This document shows, one piece after another, positions 50,988 to 60,307 of a DNA stretch of 64,000 nucleotides. The stretch comes from Paenibacillus sp. PastM-3. Lineage in GTDB: Bacteria; Bacillota; Bacilli; Paenibacillales; Paenibacillaceae. A program made the position numbers and the translations under genes. Location of the stretch: NCBI RefSeq assembly GCF_029893965.1, contig NZ_JARXXP010000010.1, forward strand, positions 124,001 through 188,000. The letters are read 5' to 3'. The notes below the pieces were generated by a model. The model had not been told where the DNA came from. It saw nothing but the letters and a program-made list of their open reading frames with translations, and did not search any database. How positions within the stretch are numbered: the stretch's first letter is position 1; each line of letters opens with the position of its first letter.

Positions 50988-51989
50988 TTATTTTTCCCCG
51001 GGATACTTAAGCCCCCACTGGGCCCGGACCTGATCCAGCAACTTCATTATGGCTACTGACTCGTCCAGCGTCATGACCGGACTTTCAGTCAGGCCAGCCT
51101 GCAGGCAGCGGCCTACCTCCTCGGCCTCAAAGCAATAGCCGTCCGAAGCCCGCTCCTGCTCAAAGGACTCTGCCAGCTCCCCGCCGATGTACAGCTCAGC
51201 TGCCCGCGGATTCACCAGCGTGTCTTTGACAACAATATAGCCTTCGGTTCCGAAGACATGCGCTTCCTCCGTAAGTGTGAGCCGGATACCGCCGTTCAGC
51301 GAAGCGCTTTTACCATCCGCATAGGATAGCAGCAGCGAGAAGTGCTCGTCCACTCCGGTCTCCCCGATATGTACAGTACTGGATACTGACTCCGGATGCG
51401 GCCCCAGGATCATGGAAGCGAAGGATACCGGATAAATGCCGACATCCAGCAGCGCGCCGCCGCCCAGTTCAGGATTAAGCAGTCTTCCCTGCGGATTCCA
51501 GTCTGAGCGGAAGCCGAGGTCAGCCTTGACCAGACGGACATCCCCGATCCGGCCTGCCGCGATCCATTCCCGCACCTTCACGATGGCCGGAATGTAGCGG
51601 CTCCACATGGCTTCCATCAGGAACAGCTTGTGTTCACGGGCGTAAGCTACAACCTCTTCAAGCTCTGCACTATTTACGGTGAACGGCTTCTCGCAGAGTA
51701 CCGCCTTGCCGGCGCGCAGGGCCAGCAGCGCATTCTCTTTATGGAACGGATGCGGAGTCCCGATGTAGATGGCGTCCACCTCCGGATCGCTGACAAGCTC
51801 CTCATAGGTAGCATAGGCCACCGGAATGCCATGGTTCCGGGCAAATTCATCCGCACTTTCCTGCGAGCGTGATCCGACGGCATAAGCGACACCATTGCTG
51901 GCATGAGCCAGATCCGTTGCAAACTTATGGGCAATCCAGCCGGTGCTCAGAATGCCCCATTTTATCTTGTAAGCGTTATCGTTAGTCAT
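50988..51989 (-). CDS. Gfo/Idh/MocA-family NAD(P)-dependent oxidoreductase, 333 aa
   Basis: The Rossmann start reads KWGILSTGWIAHKFATDL, followed by VDAIYIGTPHPFHKENALLA and the family EKP motif (LCEKPFTVN). The C-domain has the strand-rich fold with ALLDVGIYPVSFA, close to trans-dihydrodiol or glucose-fructose oxidoreductase-like members. The usual GxGxxG is partly replaced (LSTGWIA). Starts at ATG 51989 behind AGGAGG. The substrate, probably a sugar or cyclitol, is not evident. Confidence 0.88.
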   Translation of the reverse strand: MTNDNAYKIKWGILSTGWIAHKFATDLAHASNGVAYAVGSRSQESADEFARNHGIPVAYATYEELVSDPEVDAIYIGTPHPFHKENALLALRAGKAVLCEKPFTVNSAELEEVVAYAREHKLFLMEAMWSRYIPAIVKVREWIAAGRIGDVRLVKADLGFRSDWNPQGRLLNPELGGGALLDVGIYPVSFASMILGPHPESVSSTVHIGETGVDEHFSLLLSYADGKSASLNGGIRLTLTEEAHVFGTEGYIVVKDTLVNPRAAELYIGGELAESFEQERASDGYCFEAEEVGRCLQAGLTESPVMTLDESVAIMKLLDQVRAQWGLKYPGEK

Positions 51990-52070
51990 TGTTGTTCCCT
52001 CCTGCCCAAATAGTTTTACTCCTATTGATTCTATCAAACTGCGCTTCATGTGTAAAAGAATGCTGCCGGC

Positions 52071-52421
52071 TTATACCATAGCCAGCAGCGTATATATGGC
52101 CAGCACTGAAAAGCCTGCTGTGACCAGCAGCGTGGCCGCGTTCCAGACCCGGTGAACCACAGCCAGATTCTCAATATAGCTGCGCAGGAATAGCCTGCGC
52201 AGCAGCAGCTGAAGCAGCTTGATCATACCGAAGCCGAGCCAGCCAAGCAGACTGATCATAATAATCTCATAGCTCCCTTTTAAAGCGAACCGGTCTGCCA
52301 CTGCACCATCGTAGTGCACGGGCACAAAATCAGGCATCCGCCGGTATAAATACATATAGAATAATACCGGAGCAGTAGCAGCAACAGCACTAAGCGAAAA
52401 TGTAATCTTGTTTTTGAACAT
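52071..52421 (-). CDS. DUF1648-containing membrane protein, 116 aa
   Basis: About three membrane segments, with the DUF1648 mark MPDFVPVHYDGAVADRF after the first. The function of the family is not known; members are often membrane subunits near regulators. Starts at ATG 52421 with GGAGGAG seven bases upstream, four bases after the MazG-like stop, so probably in the same operon. Confidence 0.82.
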   Translation of the reverse strand: MFKNKITFSLSAVAATAPVLFYMYLYRRMPDFVPVHYDGAVADRFALKGSYEIIMISLLGWLGFGMIKLLQLLLRRLFLRSYIENLAVVHRVWNAATLLVTAGFSVLAIYTLLAMV

Positions 52422-52425
52422 CGGA

Positions 52426-52749
52426 CTACTCCTCCGCATGCAGCAGAAAAACACGGTTATTAAACCCGCCCCGCTGTGCCGCCTTCTCTGCACGTATCTG
52501 CTCCAGCAGCCCGCTGTCTCCGCCATGCACCTCAGCAAGCGCACGGATCACCTCCAGCAGATCAGACAGCTCCTCCAGTGCGTGCTTGTCCTGCTCAGCC
52601 CTGAAATATTCCTCCGTCTCCTCGCGCAGCTTCGCCCTCAGTGCCTGTATGTATTCTCCGGTGTCCATTATCCTGGTAGCACATGTCTTTCCCTGCGAAG
52701 CAATCAGCGCCGGAATACCGTCCCTGACAAGCTTGTTGTATTCAGTCAC
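52426..52749 (-). CDS. MazG-like nucleotide pyrophosphohydrolase, 107 aa
   Basis: A small all-alpha protein with YNKLVRDGIPALIASQGK at the start and the metal-binding helix pair REETEEYF and ALEELSDLLEVIRAL, the ExxE(12-28)ExxD pattern of MazG/PRA-PH enzymes. It would hydrolyse non-canonical or excess nucleotides. It lies between the MutT-like and DUF1648 genes. Confidence 0.85.
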   Translation of the reverse strand: MTEYNKLVRDGIPALIASQGKTCATRIMDTGEYIQALRAKLREETEEYFRAEQDKHALEELSDLLEVIRALAEVHGGDSGLLEQIRAEKAAQRGGFNNRVFLLHAEE

Positions 52750-52766
52750 AATAGATCATCCGCCTT

Positions 52767-53165
52767 TCAGCTGTTCATTTTGTCCCTCATCAGCCGCTCC
52801 ACAAAGGGCAGATCCGCCGGGGCAAAGTCATATTCCGCCAGCTCATGCCTCTCCACCCAGCTGCAGGCATCATGGTCGCTCATCCGGAGCTCACCGCCGG
52901 TATATTCCGCTTTCCAGGCGATCAGCCTGATTCTCAGGCTGCCGTAATCATGCTCATGGCTGCCAAAAGCCTCATAAGGCCGGATGCTGATATTCAGCTC
53001 CTCCATCAGCTCCCTGCGCAGACACTGCCGGGCATCCTCGCCCTCCTCCAGCTTGCCGCCGGGAAACTCCCATAGTCCGGCCTGCGCTTTGCCCGGCTTC
53101 CGCCGGGCGATCAGCAGCTTTCCCTCTTCATTATGGATAATCGCCGCAGCCACTTCAATCATCAT
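52767..53165 (-). CDS. MutT-like (deoxy)nucleoside triphosphate pyrophosphohydrolase (Nudix), 132 aa
   Basis: Nudix box GGKLEEGEDARQCLRRELMEEL (shown here only by its ends GGKLEEGED and RRELMEEL), with LWEFPGGK before it. The C-terminal DHDACSWVERHELAEYDFAP is typical of the MutT/8-oxo-dGTPase group, which cleans oxidised nucleotides. It starts at ATG 53165 behind AAAGGAG. Upstream of the MazG-like gene: two nucleotide-cleaning enzymes in one operon. Confidence 0.88.
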   Translation of the reverse strand: MMIEVAAAIIHNEEGKLLIARRKPGKAQAGLWEFPGGKLEEGEDARQCLRRELMEELNISIRPYEAFGSHEHDYGSLRIRLIAWKAEYTGGELRMSDHDACSWVERHELAEYDFAPADLPFVERLMRDKMNS

Positions 53166-53301
53166 TTTCCGCTCCTTTTATCCCGCTACCCGGCACTGAT
53201 GAATTATGCCATTTAGTGGCTTATTATGGTAAAATATGATCTGTATACCTTTTTAAAGGTTCATAGTTTATAGAGCAGGTACTTCTGCGGGGAGGCTAAA
53301 T

Positions 53302-55464
53302 GTGAAAGACATATTCAGGCCCAATGTTTTGAAGGATGAGCCCCAACCGAACCAGTCACTCAGTCTGCGCATCAATATCTTTTTCTTCAGCACGTTTATT
53401 ATATTCTGCATTATTATTGTCCGTCTTGCCATTATTCAATTTGTAGAGGGCTCCACGCTCACTGAAGCCGAAGCCAGCCGGGATACCAAAAATGTGCCGC
53501 TTGCCTCCATCCGCGGGACCATTTATGCCAAGGGCGGAGAGAAGCTGGCTTATTCGACCTCTGTGCAGACGCTGTATTTTTCCCTGACGGCTGAATACGC
53601 CCAGACCGCGACTGACAAAGACACCGGCATTACCGCACGTACTCCTGAGGCCGTTGCCAAAGCGGATACGCTGGCTGCCGGGCTGGCTGCTGATTTTGCC
53701 AAATACGGCGCCAAGGTGCCTGAGGATCAGGTGCTGACCAAAGCGGCTATCCTCAAAGCGATGGATCTGGATTCCAAGGTGTATTCCGGCTTCATGCCGC
53801 GTCCGGTCAAACGGGGTCTGAACAATGAGGAAATTGCCTACTTCATGGAAAATAAGGACAGGTATCCGAATCTGACGGTTAGTGAAGAGGATGAACGCCA
53901 TTATGATCCGGATACCGTAGCCGTACAGACGGTCGGATATATCAAGCCCTTCAAGAAATCAAAGGAAAGCTTTGATATGTATCTGAACATTCAGGCCGCT
54001 ATGAGGAATGATGCTGATCCGGGTCTGGCCTACCGGGACGATGAGTTTGTAGGGTTCGACGGGCTTGAGCTGCAGTACCAGCGCGAGCTGCGGGGACGAA
54101 ACGGCTACTTGCGCGTAGCTGTTAATGCCAAGAATATGGCCGAAGGCATCGTGGAGACAGTACCTCCTGTCAAAGGCAATAATCTGTGGACCACCATCGA
54201 CAAAACCATTCAAATGAAGACCGAGCAGGCCATCCTGGATCAGATCAAGTGGGTTCACAGCAATCCGGTACAGGGGAAGGTTCATCCGGACGCCTTAACC
54301 GGCTATGCGGTGGCCATGGAAGTGGACACAGGAAATGTTGTAGCGATGGCTAGTATGGAGGATTATGACACTAATCTGTGGACTACAGGCACGATGCCTG
54401 CTGACGTGTGGAATGAGCTGAAGCAGAATTATCAGAACGGCGCTGTTACACCATATAACTCAGGACGATCCGGGCATAATTTCAGCTCCACTGTTTTTCT
54501 CGGTTCCGTAATCAAGCCGCTGACGGTTTTAATCGGTCTGAACGAAGGCTTCATCACCACACACACGTCTTACCCAGACAAAGGCAGCACAACCTTCGGC
54601 CGGGCCGGATACGAGACCACTGTCCGCAATTCTGGGGGGCATGCATACGGTTATTTTAAAAGTCCGGCAATGGCAATAGAGAAATCCTCCAACGTCTTTA
54701 TGATCGATATGATTGGCAAAAAGCTCTACTCAAAATATGGCTCCGAAGGTGTCAAGGTTTGGGATAAATATATGAGGGAGTTCGGGCTGGGTGAGCTGCC
54801 GGGCAGCGGACTTCCGGGGGAGCACAAAGGTTTGATCAACTATTTTAAAGAGGCAGATACGGATAGTGGCGGGGGCGGTGCCCAGTCGGCACTGGTCTTT
54901 GCTTCATTCGGGCAGCAGGGCCAATATACGGTGCTGCAGCTCGCCCAGTATGCTTCCACTCTGGCTAACCAAGGTGTGCGGATCAAACCGCAGCTTGTCA
55001 GCAAAATAACAGATCAAGCCGGCAATACTGTCAAAACCTTCGGCAGGGAGATCCTGAATGAGGTTAAATTTGATAAGGCCTACTGGCGTGAGGTCATCAA
55101 GGGGATGAACACTTCCGTCAGTGCATTTAAAGACTTCCCCTATGATTTCGCCCGCAAGACCGGTACGTCCCAGCAGCAGTATGGTGTAACGGTAAACGGG
55201 AAGAGCAGCAGCCACCTGGCCGATAACGGCGTATTCATCGCCTTTGCCCCGCGCGACAAGCCCAAGCTGGCCGTCGCTGTAGTTATCCCTGAAGGCGGCT
55301 TCGGCTCCAACAGTGCTGCTCCGGTAGCCCGCAAAATTTTTGACGCTTATGACTGGGAATACGGCCTGGACGGTATACCCAAGAAGAGCCTTCCGCAGGC
55401 GGAGAACACGGCGGACGGTGTAGCTGCAGACGGAGCTGAAACGGATCAGGAGCAGGGAGATTAG
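53302..55464 (+). CDS. Class B penicillin-binding protein (transpeptidase), 720 aa
   Basis: One membrane helix (about 27-48) and a PBP dimerisation domain (60-330) precede the transpeptidase domain. The three catalytic motifs are present: SxxK in LGSVIKPLTV, SxN in IEKSSNVFMI and KTG in ARKTGTSQQQ. It cross-links peptidoglycan; the layout is that of PBP2/PBP2B-like enzymes of elongation, division or sporulation. It starts at GTG 53302 with GGGGAGG ten bases upstream. The Asp/Glu-rich tail (about 700-720) is disordered. A strong terminator follows, so it is monocistronic. Confidence 0.9.
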   Translation: MKDIFRPNVLKDEPQPNQSLSLRINIFFFSTFIIFCIIIVRLAIIQFVEGSTLTEAEASRDTKNVPLASIRGTIYAKGGEKLAYSTSVQTLYFSLTAEYAQTATDKDTGITARTPEAVAKADTLAAGLAADFAKYGAKVPEDQVLTKAAILKAMDLDSKVYSGFMPRPVKRGLNNEEIAYFMENKDRYPNLTVSEEDERHYDPDTVAVQTVGYIKPFKKSKESFDMYLNIQAAMRNDADPGLAYRDDEFVGFDGLELQYQRELRGRNGYLRVAVNAKNMAEGIVETVPPVKGNNLWTTIDKTIQMKTEQAILDQIKWVHSNPVQGKVHPDALTGYAVAMEVDTGNVVAMASMEDYDTNLWTTGTMPADVWNELKQNYQNGAVTPYNSGRSGHNFSSTVFLGSVIKPLTVLIGLNEGFITTHTSYPDKGSTTFGRAGYETTVRNSGGHAYGYFKSPAMAIEKSSNVFMIDMIGKKLYSKYGSEGVKVWDKYMREFGLGELPGSGLPGEHKGLINYFKEADTDSGGGGAQSALVFASFGQQGQYTVLQLAQYASTLANQGVRIKPQLVSKITDQAGNTVKTFGREILNEVKFDKAYWREVIKGMNTSVSAFKDFPYDFARKTGTSQQQYGVTVNGKSSSHLADNGVFIAFAPRDKPKLAVAVVIPEGGFGSNSAAPVARKIFDAYDWEYGLDGIPKKSLPQAENTADGVAADGAETDQEQGD

Positions 55465-55526
55465 CCAAAGGAAGTATCTATTAACCAGCAGGCTGGTGTG
55501 TGCCGGGATTCGCAGGATCAAACACA

Positions 55527-55563
55527 AACGAGCCCGTTCCGGAAGCGGAACGGGCTCGTTTTT
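55527..55563 (+). terminator. Terminator of the PBP gene
   Basis: AACGAGCCCGTTCCG (55527-55541) and CGGAACGGGCTCGTT (55546-55560) form a perfect 15-bp stem around GAAG, then T's. Confidence 0.95.
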
Positions 55564-55605
55564 CATGCGCTATTTAATAAAAATATTGTCCATTTATATT
55601 AAATG

Positions 55606-56322
55606 TTACTTGTTCAGCACAAGCTCCAGACGCACCTCAAGGTCATTCTCCGTTTCCATTACGATGTTGTGGGGACTGGTCAAGCCGAAGTCGGCAAAGG
55701 TAACCGTTGTTGTTCCTGACAGCATAAGCTGTCCTCCGCTGTATACCACCTGCGAATCAAACACAACGTCCTTGTCAATTCCCTTAACGGTCAGCGTTCC
55801 CTGCATCTGCACAGGCACCGCTGTACCTTCCGTCCATTCGGCTGGCAGCTCGGAGAAGGAGCTTACGACGAAGGTCGACTGCGGGAACTGGGCTGCATCC
55901 AGGTAGTCGGCCGCTTTTACATGCTCGTCCCGTTGTCCGTTTCCGGAATCCAGCGCACTCATCTCAATTGCACCTTCACCGGTCATTGCCGCTGCATCCT
56001 CCAGATTAACATTCCATGTCCCTGTAACCGACGGATTGACGAAATTCACTGTTTCCTGGGAAGTTGTAACCGACCAATATACCTTCGATGTATCCGCTAC
56101 GCTCCATGCACCGTTCAATTGTTCTGCGGTAACCGCTGCGCCTGCCGTCTCTCCCGCATTCGCTGCTGCCGTTCCCGAGTTAGCTGTTGTCTGTTCCTGT
56201 GCAGGAATAACCGACTCGATTTCCACGTTATTGCCCAAGCTGTTGTTCAAGAGCACAAAGGCTGCAATGGCTCCTGCGGCAACGACACCAGCGGCTGTCC
56301 ATATCCATGTTTTTTTCTTCAT
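55606..56322 (-). CDS. YceI-like exported protein, 238 aa
   Basis: A membrane anchor (about 5-25) and a short polar linker rich in Ala, Thr and Gly precede a YceI domain (from about 68, WSVADTSKVYWSVTTSQETV, later FPQSTFVVSSFSEL, GTLTVKGIDKDVVF and FGLTSPHNIV). YceI is a lipocalin-like barrel that binds isoprenoid or other lipid-like molecules. Starts at ATG 56322 behind GGAGGGA. Divergent from a two-component system that may control it, but this is inferred only from position. Confidence 0.88.
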   Translation of the reverse strand: MKKKTWIWTAAGVVAAGAIAAFVLLNNSLGNNVEIESVIPAQEQTTANSGTAAANAGETAGAAVTAEQLNGAWSVADTSKVYWSVTTSQETVNFVNPSVTGTWNVNLEDAAAMTGEGAIEMSALDSGNGQRDEHVKAADYLDAAQFPQSTFVVSSFSELPAEWTEGTAVPVQMQGTLTVKGIDKDVVFDSQVVYSGGQLMLSGTTTVTFADFGLTSPHNIVMETENDLEVRLELVLNK

Positions 56323-56490
56323 TATTATTCCCTCCATCCATGTATTTTCTCTCTGCCTTGTCCGGCTTGAACCCATTCTAGCAGAGCAATATGTCGGGAA
56401 TAAGTCGAAGCACCATGCGGTGTAATGTGGTAAAATGGTCGTGATTTTAAGTACTTCGGATTGATCAGTCCGCAAAAGGAGGGCTATGAC

Positions 56491-57171
56491 CTGAAATCCG
56501 TTCTGATTGTTGAAGATGAAGAAGCCATTGCCCGCGTGCTTAGCGCCTACCTGAAAAAAGCGGGCTACCACGTCACCCGTGCCGCCGACGGGCGGACGGC
56601 ACTCGAAGCGTTCGGGGTATCGCCCCCTTCTCTTATATTGCTAGACATTATGCTGCCGGAAATGGACGGCTTCGAGCTGCTGGGCCAGATCCGCAAAATC
56701 AGCAGCTGCCCGGTCATCATGCTGACTGCCCGGGACGGCATCAAGGACCGGCTGGCCGGGCTTGACGGCGGTGCGGACGATTATATGTCCAAGCCGTTTA
56801 TTCCCGAGGAGGTCGTCGCCCGTGTAAATGCGGTGCTGCGCCGCCCTTCCCAGTGGTCTGACGGCAGCGGCAAACGCCATTTCGGCAGCCTGTTCGTTGA
56901 CTTCAGCGCACGCAGCATCTTCCTGAACGGGGCTGAGGTCAATCTCAGCCCGCGCGACATGTCCGTGCTGCTGTTTCTGGCTGAACGGCCAAACCAGATC
57001 TGCACCCGTGAACAGCTGATTGAGCAGGTGTGGGAGATGGACTATGACGGCAGTGACCGCGCTGTTGACCTGTCGATCAAGCGGCTGCGGCAGGCACTCT
57101 CGCACTGGCCTGCTTCAGAAGGGGAAATCCGCACCCTGCGCGGGACGGGGTATCAGCTATGGACCGAATAA
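56491..57171 (+). CDS. OmpR-family response regulator, 226 aa, apparent CTG start
   Basis: Receiver domain: SVLIVEDEEA at the start, phosphoacceptor Asp in LILLDIMLPEMDG, Lys in YMSKPFIPEEVVARV. The winged-helix DNA-binding domain ends in RTLRGTGYQLW. The frame has no ATG near the expected N-terminus. GGAGGG is correctly spaced (seven bases) for a CTG codon at 56491, which would give a start like KSVLIVEDE; a TTG at 56461 is the alternative but would place a good ribosome site inside the gene. It overlaps the kinase gene by 13 bases. Confidence 0.88.
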   Translation: MKSVLIVEDEEAIARVLSAYLKKAGYHVTRAADGRTALEAFGVSPPSLILLDIMLPEMDGFELLGQIRKISSCPVIMLTARDGIKDRLAGLDGGADDYMSKPFIPEEVVARVNAVLRRPSQWSDGSGKRHFGSLFVDFSARSIFLNGAEVNLSPRDMSVLLFLAERPNQICTREQLIEQVWEMDYDGSDRAVDLSIKRLRQALSHWPASEGEIRTLRGTGYQLWTE

Positions 57172-58568
57172 CAAAACCGCGGAAACGCACTTCCATTCTC
57201 ACCTACTGGACGCTCCGCTACATCATCATTATCAGCACCGGGCTGCTGCTGACGGCACTGCTGACCTTCTGGTGGATTCAGCAGGAAGCGATGAACAACC
57301 GGATGCAGACGACCGGCCTGCTGGCCCAGGAAATTGCCGACCGCAGCGTCAGCAGTGACGGGAAGATGCAGATCAGCCCGACGCTGGCCAAGCTGGTCGA
57401 AGACCGGAAGCGGTTCTTCAAGGTATCACTGGAAATGTGCGTCATTGTGACAGACCCGGCGGGCAAGCTGCTGTTCTCCGATCCGCCGCTGACCCAGGAA
57501 GAAATGCATTACAAGCTTAACGACACCTTGACTGATGCCCGCAGTCCGGAATTCAAGGCTGCGGTTGCCCAGATCCAGGAAGGCGGCGAGACACTGGGGC
57601 AGGTTATCGTGCTACAGTCCAAACGCTCGCTGCGGCATATTCCGCAGGAGGAGATTATCTTCTTCTCCATCATTGTTCTGTTCCTGATTATTCTCAGCTG
57701 GCTGACCATCTATCTGTTATCCGGCAAGCTGGCTAAACCGATTCAGCGGGTAGCCGCCGCCGCTTCGCAGATCAGCAGCGGTGAATATAACATCATTCTG
57801 GATACAGGAGCCAAAGAGCGGGAGATTCATGAGTTGCTTGTCTCCTTCCAGGAGATGTCGGGCAAGCTGCAGCAGTTCGAGCAGTCCCGGGCGGTCATGC
57901 TGGCCGGAGTATCCCATGAGCTGAAGACGCCGGTCACCTCCATCAAAGGACTGGTCCACGCCGTGCGGGAGGGTGTCGTTGAGGGTGACGAGGCGGATGA
58001 GTTCCTCGACATCGCCCTGCAGGAGGCGGGCCGGCTGCAGCGCATGGTCGCCGATCTGCTGGATTACAACGCCCTGACCGCCGGCATCGTTGCTGTCCGC
58101 CATGACCGGATAGACGCAGTTCCGCTCCTATCGGAAATCATCTACCAGTGGAGGCTGACACAGACTGAAGAGGTGAACGAGCCGGTGCTTGAGCTGCCGG
58201 AGAAGCCGCTGTATGTGCGGGGTGACCCGCTGCGCATCCAGCAGATTATTGTCAATCTGCTGAACAACAGCGTGCAGGCCGCACCGGCGGGAGAGCCGCT
58301 GCAGCTGACGGTTAAGCTCAGCAGGGTTCCACAGGGATATGTAGAGATTTGCATTACTGATGACGGGCCAGGCATAGCCCCGGATATCAGGGACAGGGTC
58401 TTCGAGGCCTTCTTCCGCAGCAGCAGCAAGCAGAGCCAGCTGCGCGGCCTCGGGCTCGGCCTGACCTTCAGCCGCCTGCTGGCTGAGGCGATGGGCGGCA
58501 GCCTCAGGCTCGGCGAACCTCCGGCTGAAGGCTGTACGTTTGTGCTCACGCTTCCGCTTCAGCCCTAG
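57159..58568 (+). CDS. Sensor histidine kinase, 469 aa
   Basis: Two membrane helices (about 15-37 and 168-190) flank a short external domain. HAMP (LAKPIQRVAAAASQISSG) is followed by the phosphoacceptor helix LAGVSHELKTPVTSIKGL and the ATPase boxes NLLNNSVQAAP, DDGPGIAP and RGLGLGLTFSRLL. The start ATG lies inside the regulator gene. External part about 130 residues, perhaps a small CHASE/PAS-like sensor; the ligand is unknown. Confidence 0.92.
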   Translation: MDRITKPRKRTSILTYWTLRYIIIISTGLLLTALLTFWWIQQEAMNNRMQTTGLLAQEIADRSVSSDGKMQISPTLAKLVEDRKRFFKVSLEMCVIVTDPAGKLLFSDPPLTQEEMHYKLNDTLTDARSPEFKAAVAQIQEGGETLGQVIVLQSKRSLRHIPQEEIIFFSIIVLFLIILSWLTIYLLSGKLAKPIQRVAAAASQISSGEYNIILDTGAKEREIHELLVSFQEMSGKLQQFEQSRAVMLAGVSHELKTPVTSIKGLVHAVREGVVEGDEADEFLDIALQEAGRLQRMVADLLDYNALTAGIVAVRHDRIDAVPLLSEIIYQWRLTQTEEVNEPVLELPEKPLYVRGDPLRIQQIIVNLLNNSVQAAPAGEPLQLTVKLSRVPQGYVEICITDDGPGIAPDIRDRVFEAFFRSSSKQSQLRGLGLGLTFSRLLAEAMGGSLRLGEPPAEGCTFVLTLPLQP

Positions 58569-58692
58569 CGCCCGTACAGGCGCGGAAGCAATGGCACCAC
58601 GCGGGCGAAGCAGTAGTACCGCGGCCTGCGCACATGGTATAATCACTTGCACGGGCTTTAGATTAAGATGAACCGTGAACCGGAGGCTGTCT

Positions 58693-59193
58693 ATGCTTAC
58701 TTTTGAACAGAAATTAGCGATCTTTGATTCATACCCTGAGCTTGAGCGGAGAAATGTCTCGCTCGGCCGGGTGAACTACCATTTCGAGGGAAGCCGGCAT
58801 GAGAAGAAGACCGTCGCCTCCCATCTGCATCCGAACGGCAACGGCTTTGTCTATGCCGGGCTGCTGCGGGGCTACGAAACGGACGGCAAAGGGCTGGTGA
58901 ATATCCGCGAATATTCCGAGGCTGAACTGCGCGGGCTGATCGAGGCTTCCATCGCCTCCTTGTCGATGTATATTCCGGAGGCTCCTGCCCCAAGCAAACG
59001 CAAGAAAAAAGCGGCGGCAGCTGCCGGTACAGAGACCCTTTGGGTTAACGCTGACGGCCACACGCTGAGCCTCAGATTCGAAGAGGATCTGTGGTATTTG
59101 TACGCCGGTCTGCAGCTGGAGATGGCTTTTGAAACCAGCGAAGAAGCTGAAGAATATCTGGCGGAAGAGGGCTTCCGCCCGGCAGGGAACTAG
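58693..59193 (+). CDS. Hypothetical soluble protein, 166 aa
   Basis: Unrecognised. The sequence opens MLTFEQKLAIFDSYPELERR, which would be a helix, then strands (VSLGRVNYHFEGSRHEKKTV). The middle holds a Lys/Ala-rich linker (KRKKKAAAAAG). The last ~50 residues have TLWVNADGHTLSLRFEEDLW, a small beta element, and an acidic helix. The start is ATG 58693, six bases after GGAGG. Followed by a strong terminator. Homologues are probably restricted to related species. Confidence 0.75.
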   Translation: MLTFEQKLAIFDSYPELERRNVSLGRVNYHFEGSRHEKKTVASHLHPNGNGFVYAGLLRGYETDGKGLVNIREYSEAELRGLIEASIASLSMYIPEAPAPSKRKKKAAAAAGTETLWVNADGHTLSLRFEEDLWYLYAGLQLEMAFETSEEAEEYLAEEGFRPAGN

Positions 59194-59210
59194 ACCTCCG
59201 CTGTGAAGTA

Positions 59211-59259
59211 CCAAAAACCTGTACGCTGCAGCGGATGCTGCGGGGTACAGGTTTTTTGG
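59211..59259. terminator. Bidirectional terminator
   Basis: AACCTGTAC (59216-59224) pairs with GTACAGGTT (59245-59253), extended by A-run/T-run pairs; runs of A's before and T's after allow termination in both directions. Confidence 0.88.
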
Positions 59260-59321
59260 TTGCAGCCGCGAGGCCGCTTTCCGCTCATTCAAACGGTACT
59301 TTTACCGTTGACTTCGGCCGT

Positions 59322-59368
59322 GAGGAAGCGCTAAACGCCGTCTACTCTGCTGCGTTTAGCGCTTCCTC
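59322..59368. repeat. Perfect 17-bp inverted repeat over the 3' end of the DUF6612-type gene
   Basis: GAGGAAGCGCTAAACGC (59322-59338) and GCGTTTAGCGCTTCCTC (59352-59368) are perfect complements around 13 bases. The right arm encodes the last codons of the gene that ends at 59342. No T-run follows on either strand, so it does not look like an ordinary terminator. A second small inverted repeat, AACGGTA/TACCGTT, lies beside it (59292-59309). Confidence 0.9.
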
Positions 59369-60136
59369 GGGAATCACTATCTCCTTAACGGTGTTATATA
59401 GCCCGATTGAGGTTGTCTGCTTCACTTCCCTGTAGGTGCCCTCCCCTTCCAACGACTCTTCGGTTACCAGCTCTTCGACGGTCCCGGTTGGCCAGTACGT
59501 CTGCTTATTCACGCGGTATTCAAGACTCATGCTCTTGACCAGCGCAAGCTGCTCCCCGGCTAAATTGTCATTGCTGTACTGAAGCTTATAAAAGCTCTCC
59601 AAATCCTTGGTCTCCTCACCGGACAGCTGAGCGCTCAGAACATATTCGTCCTTTTCCTCGGACACGGTCACATAAGGAAGGATTGTCTTCAGCTGCTCCA
59701 TTCGCCGCACTGGGCTGGATTGTACCTCCGCAGCAAATTTCAAGTCTTCCAGCATAGTATCCGGCATTTTCCGCCAAAAACCGTTGTAATACATATAGAA
59801 GCCGCTGTCCGTCAAATAGGACTCTGCATCCATCGGTTCCTTATCTTCTACGATTGTGGAGCCTGACTGGTGCAACTGCAGCGGGCTCAAAATATACTCT
59901 GATGTTGTTGCCGTTTCTGAGGTAAAATCAGCAGCCCCCGTGTCGGGAGATGTTCCCGTTGTAATCTTGGACCGCGACTCCTGGACATAGCTGTTCAGCC
60001 CGCTGCCTGCTTCAGCGATTCTATCCATTAACTCTTCCGCGTCCGGAAGCTTTGCATCCGTGCTTCCGCCACCAGCACAACCTGCCAGACTAAACGTAAA
60101 CAGCGCAGCCAGCACACCTTTTCCCCATTTATTCAC
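59342..60136 (-). CDS. DUF6612-type exported lipoprotein, 264 aa
   Basis: Signal peptide with lipobox SLAGC, then a domain of alternating strands (TATTSEYILSPLQLHQSGST, later FYMYYNGFWRKMPD and SLEYRVNKQTYWPT). This resembles the LolA/LppX-like fold used by DUF6612 lipoproteins, which may bind lipids. Starts at GTG 60136 behind GGGAGGATT. Partner and ligand unknown. Confidence 0.75.
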   Translation of the reverse strand: MNKWGKGVLAALFTFSLAGCAGGGSTDAKLPDAEELMDRIAEAGSGLNSYVQESRSKITTGTSPDTGAADFTSETATTSEYILSPLQLHQSGSTIVEDKEPMDAESYLTDSGFYMYYNGFWRKMPDTMLEDLKFAAEVQSSPVRRMEQLKTILPYVTVSEEKDEYVLSAQLSGEETKDLESFYKLQYSNDNLAGEQLALVKSMSLEYRVNKQTYWPTGTVEELVTEESLEGEGTYREVKQTTSIGLYNTVKEIVIPEEALNAAE

Positions 60137-60307
60137 AAGGTAATCCTCCCGTATAAACTTTATGTGGGATTATACACCAAAAGTGGAATGCCCGCCGTCA
60201 AAAAAATCCGGAGACAGCTCTATCAACAGACCTGAAACTATGGTTAGATGAAGGAGAAGACCGCAGGACCACTCCAAATCCAAAGAGAGAAAGAAGCGTG
60301 AACCCGC

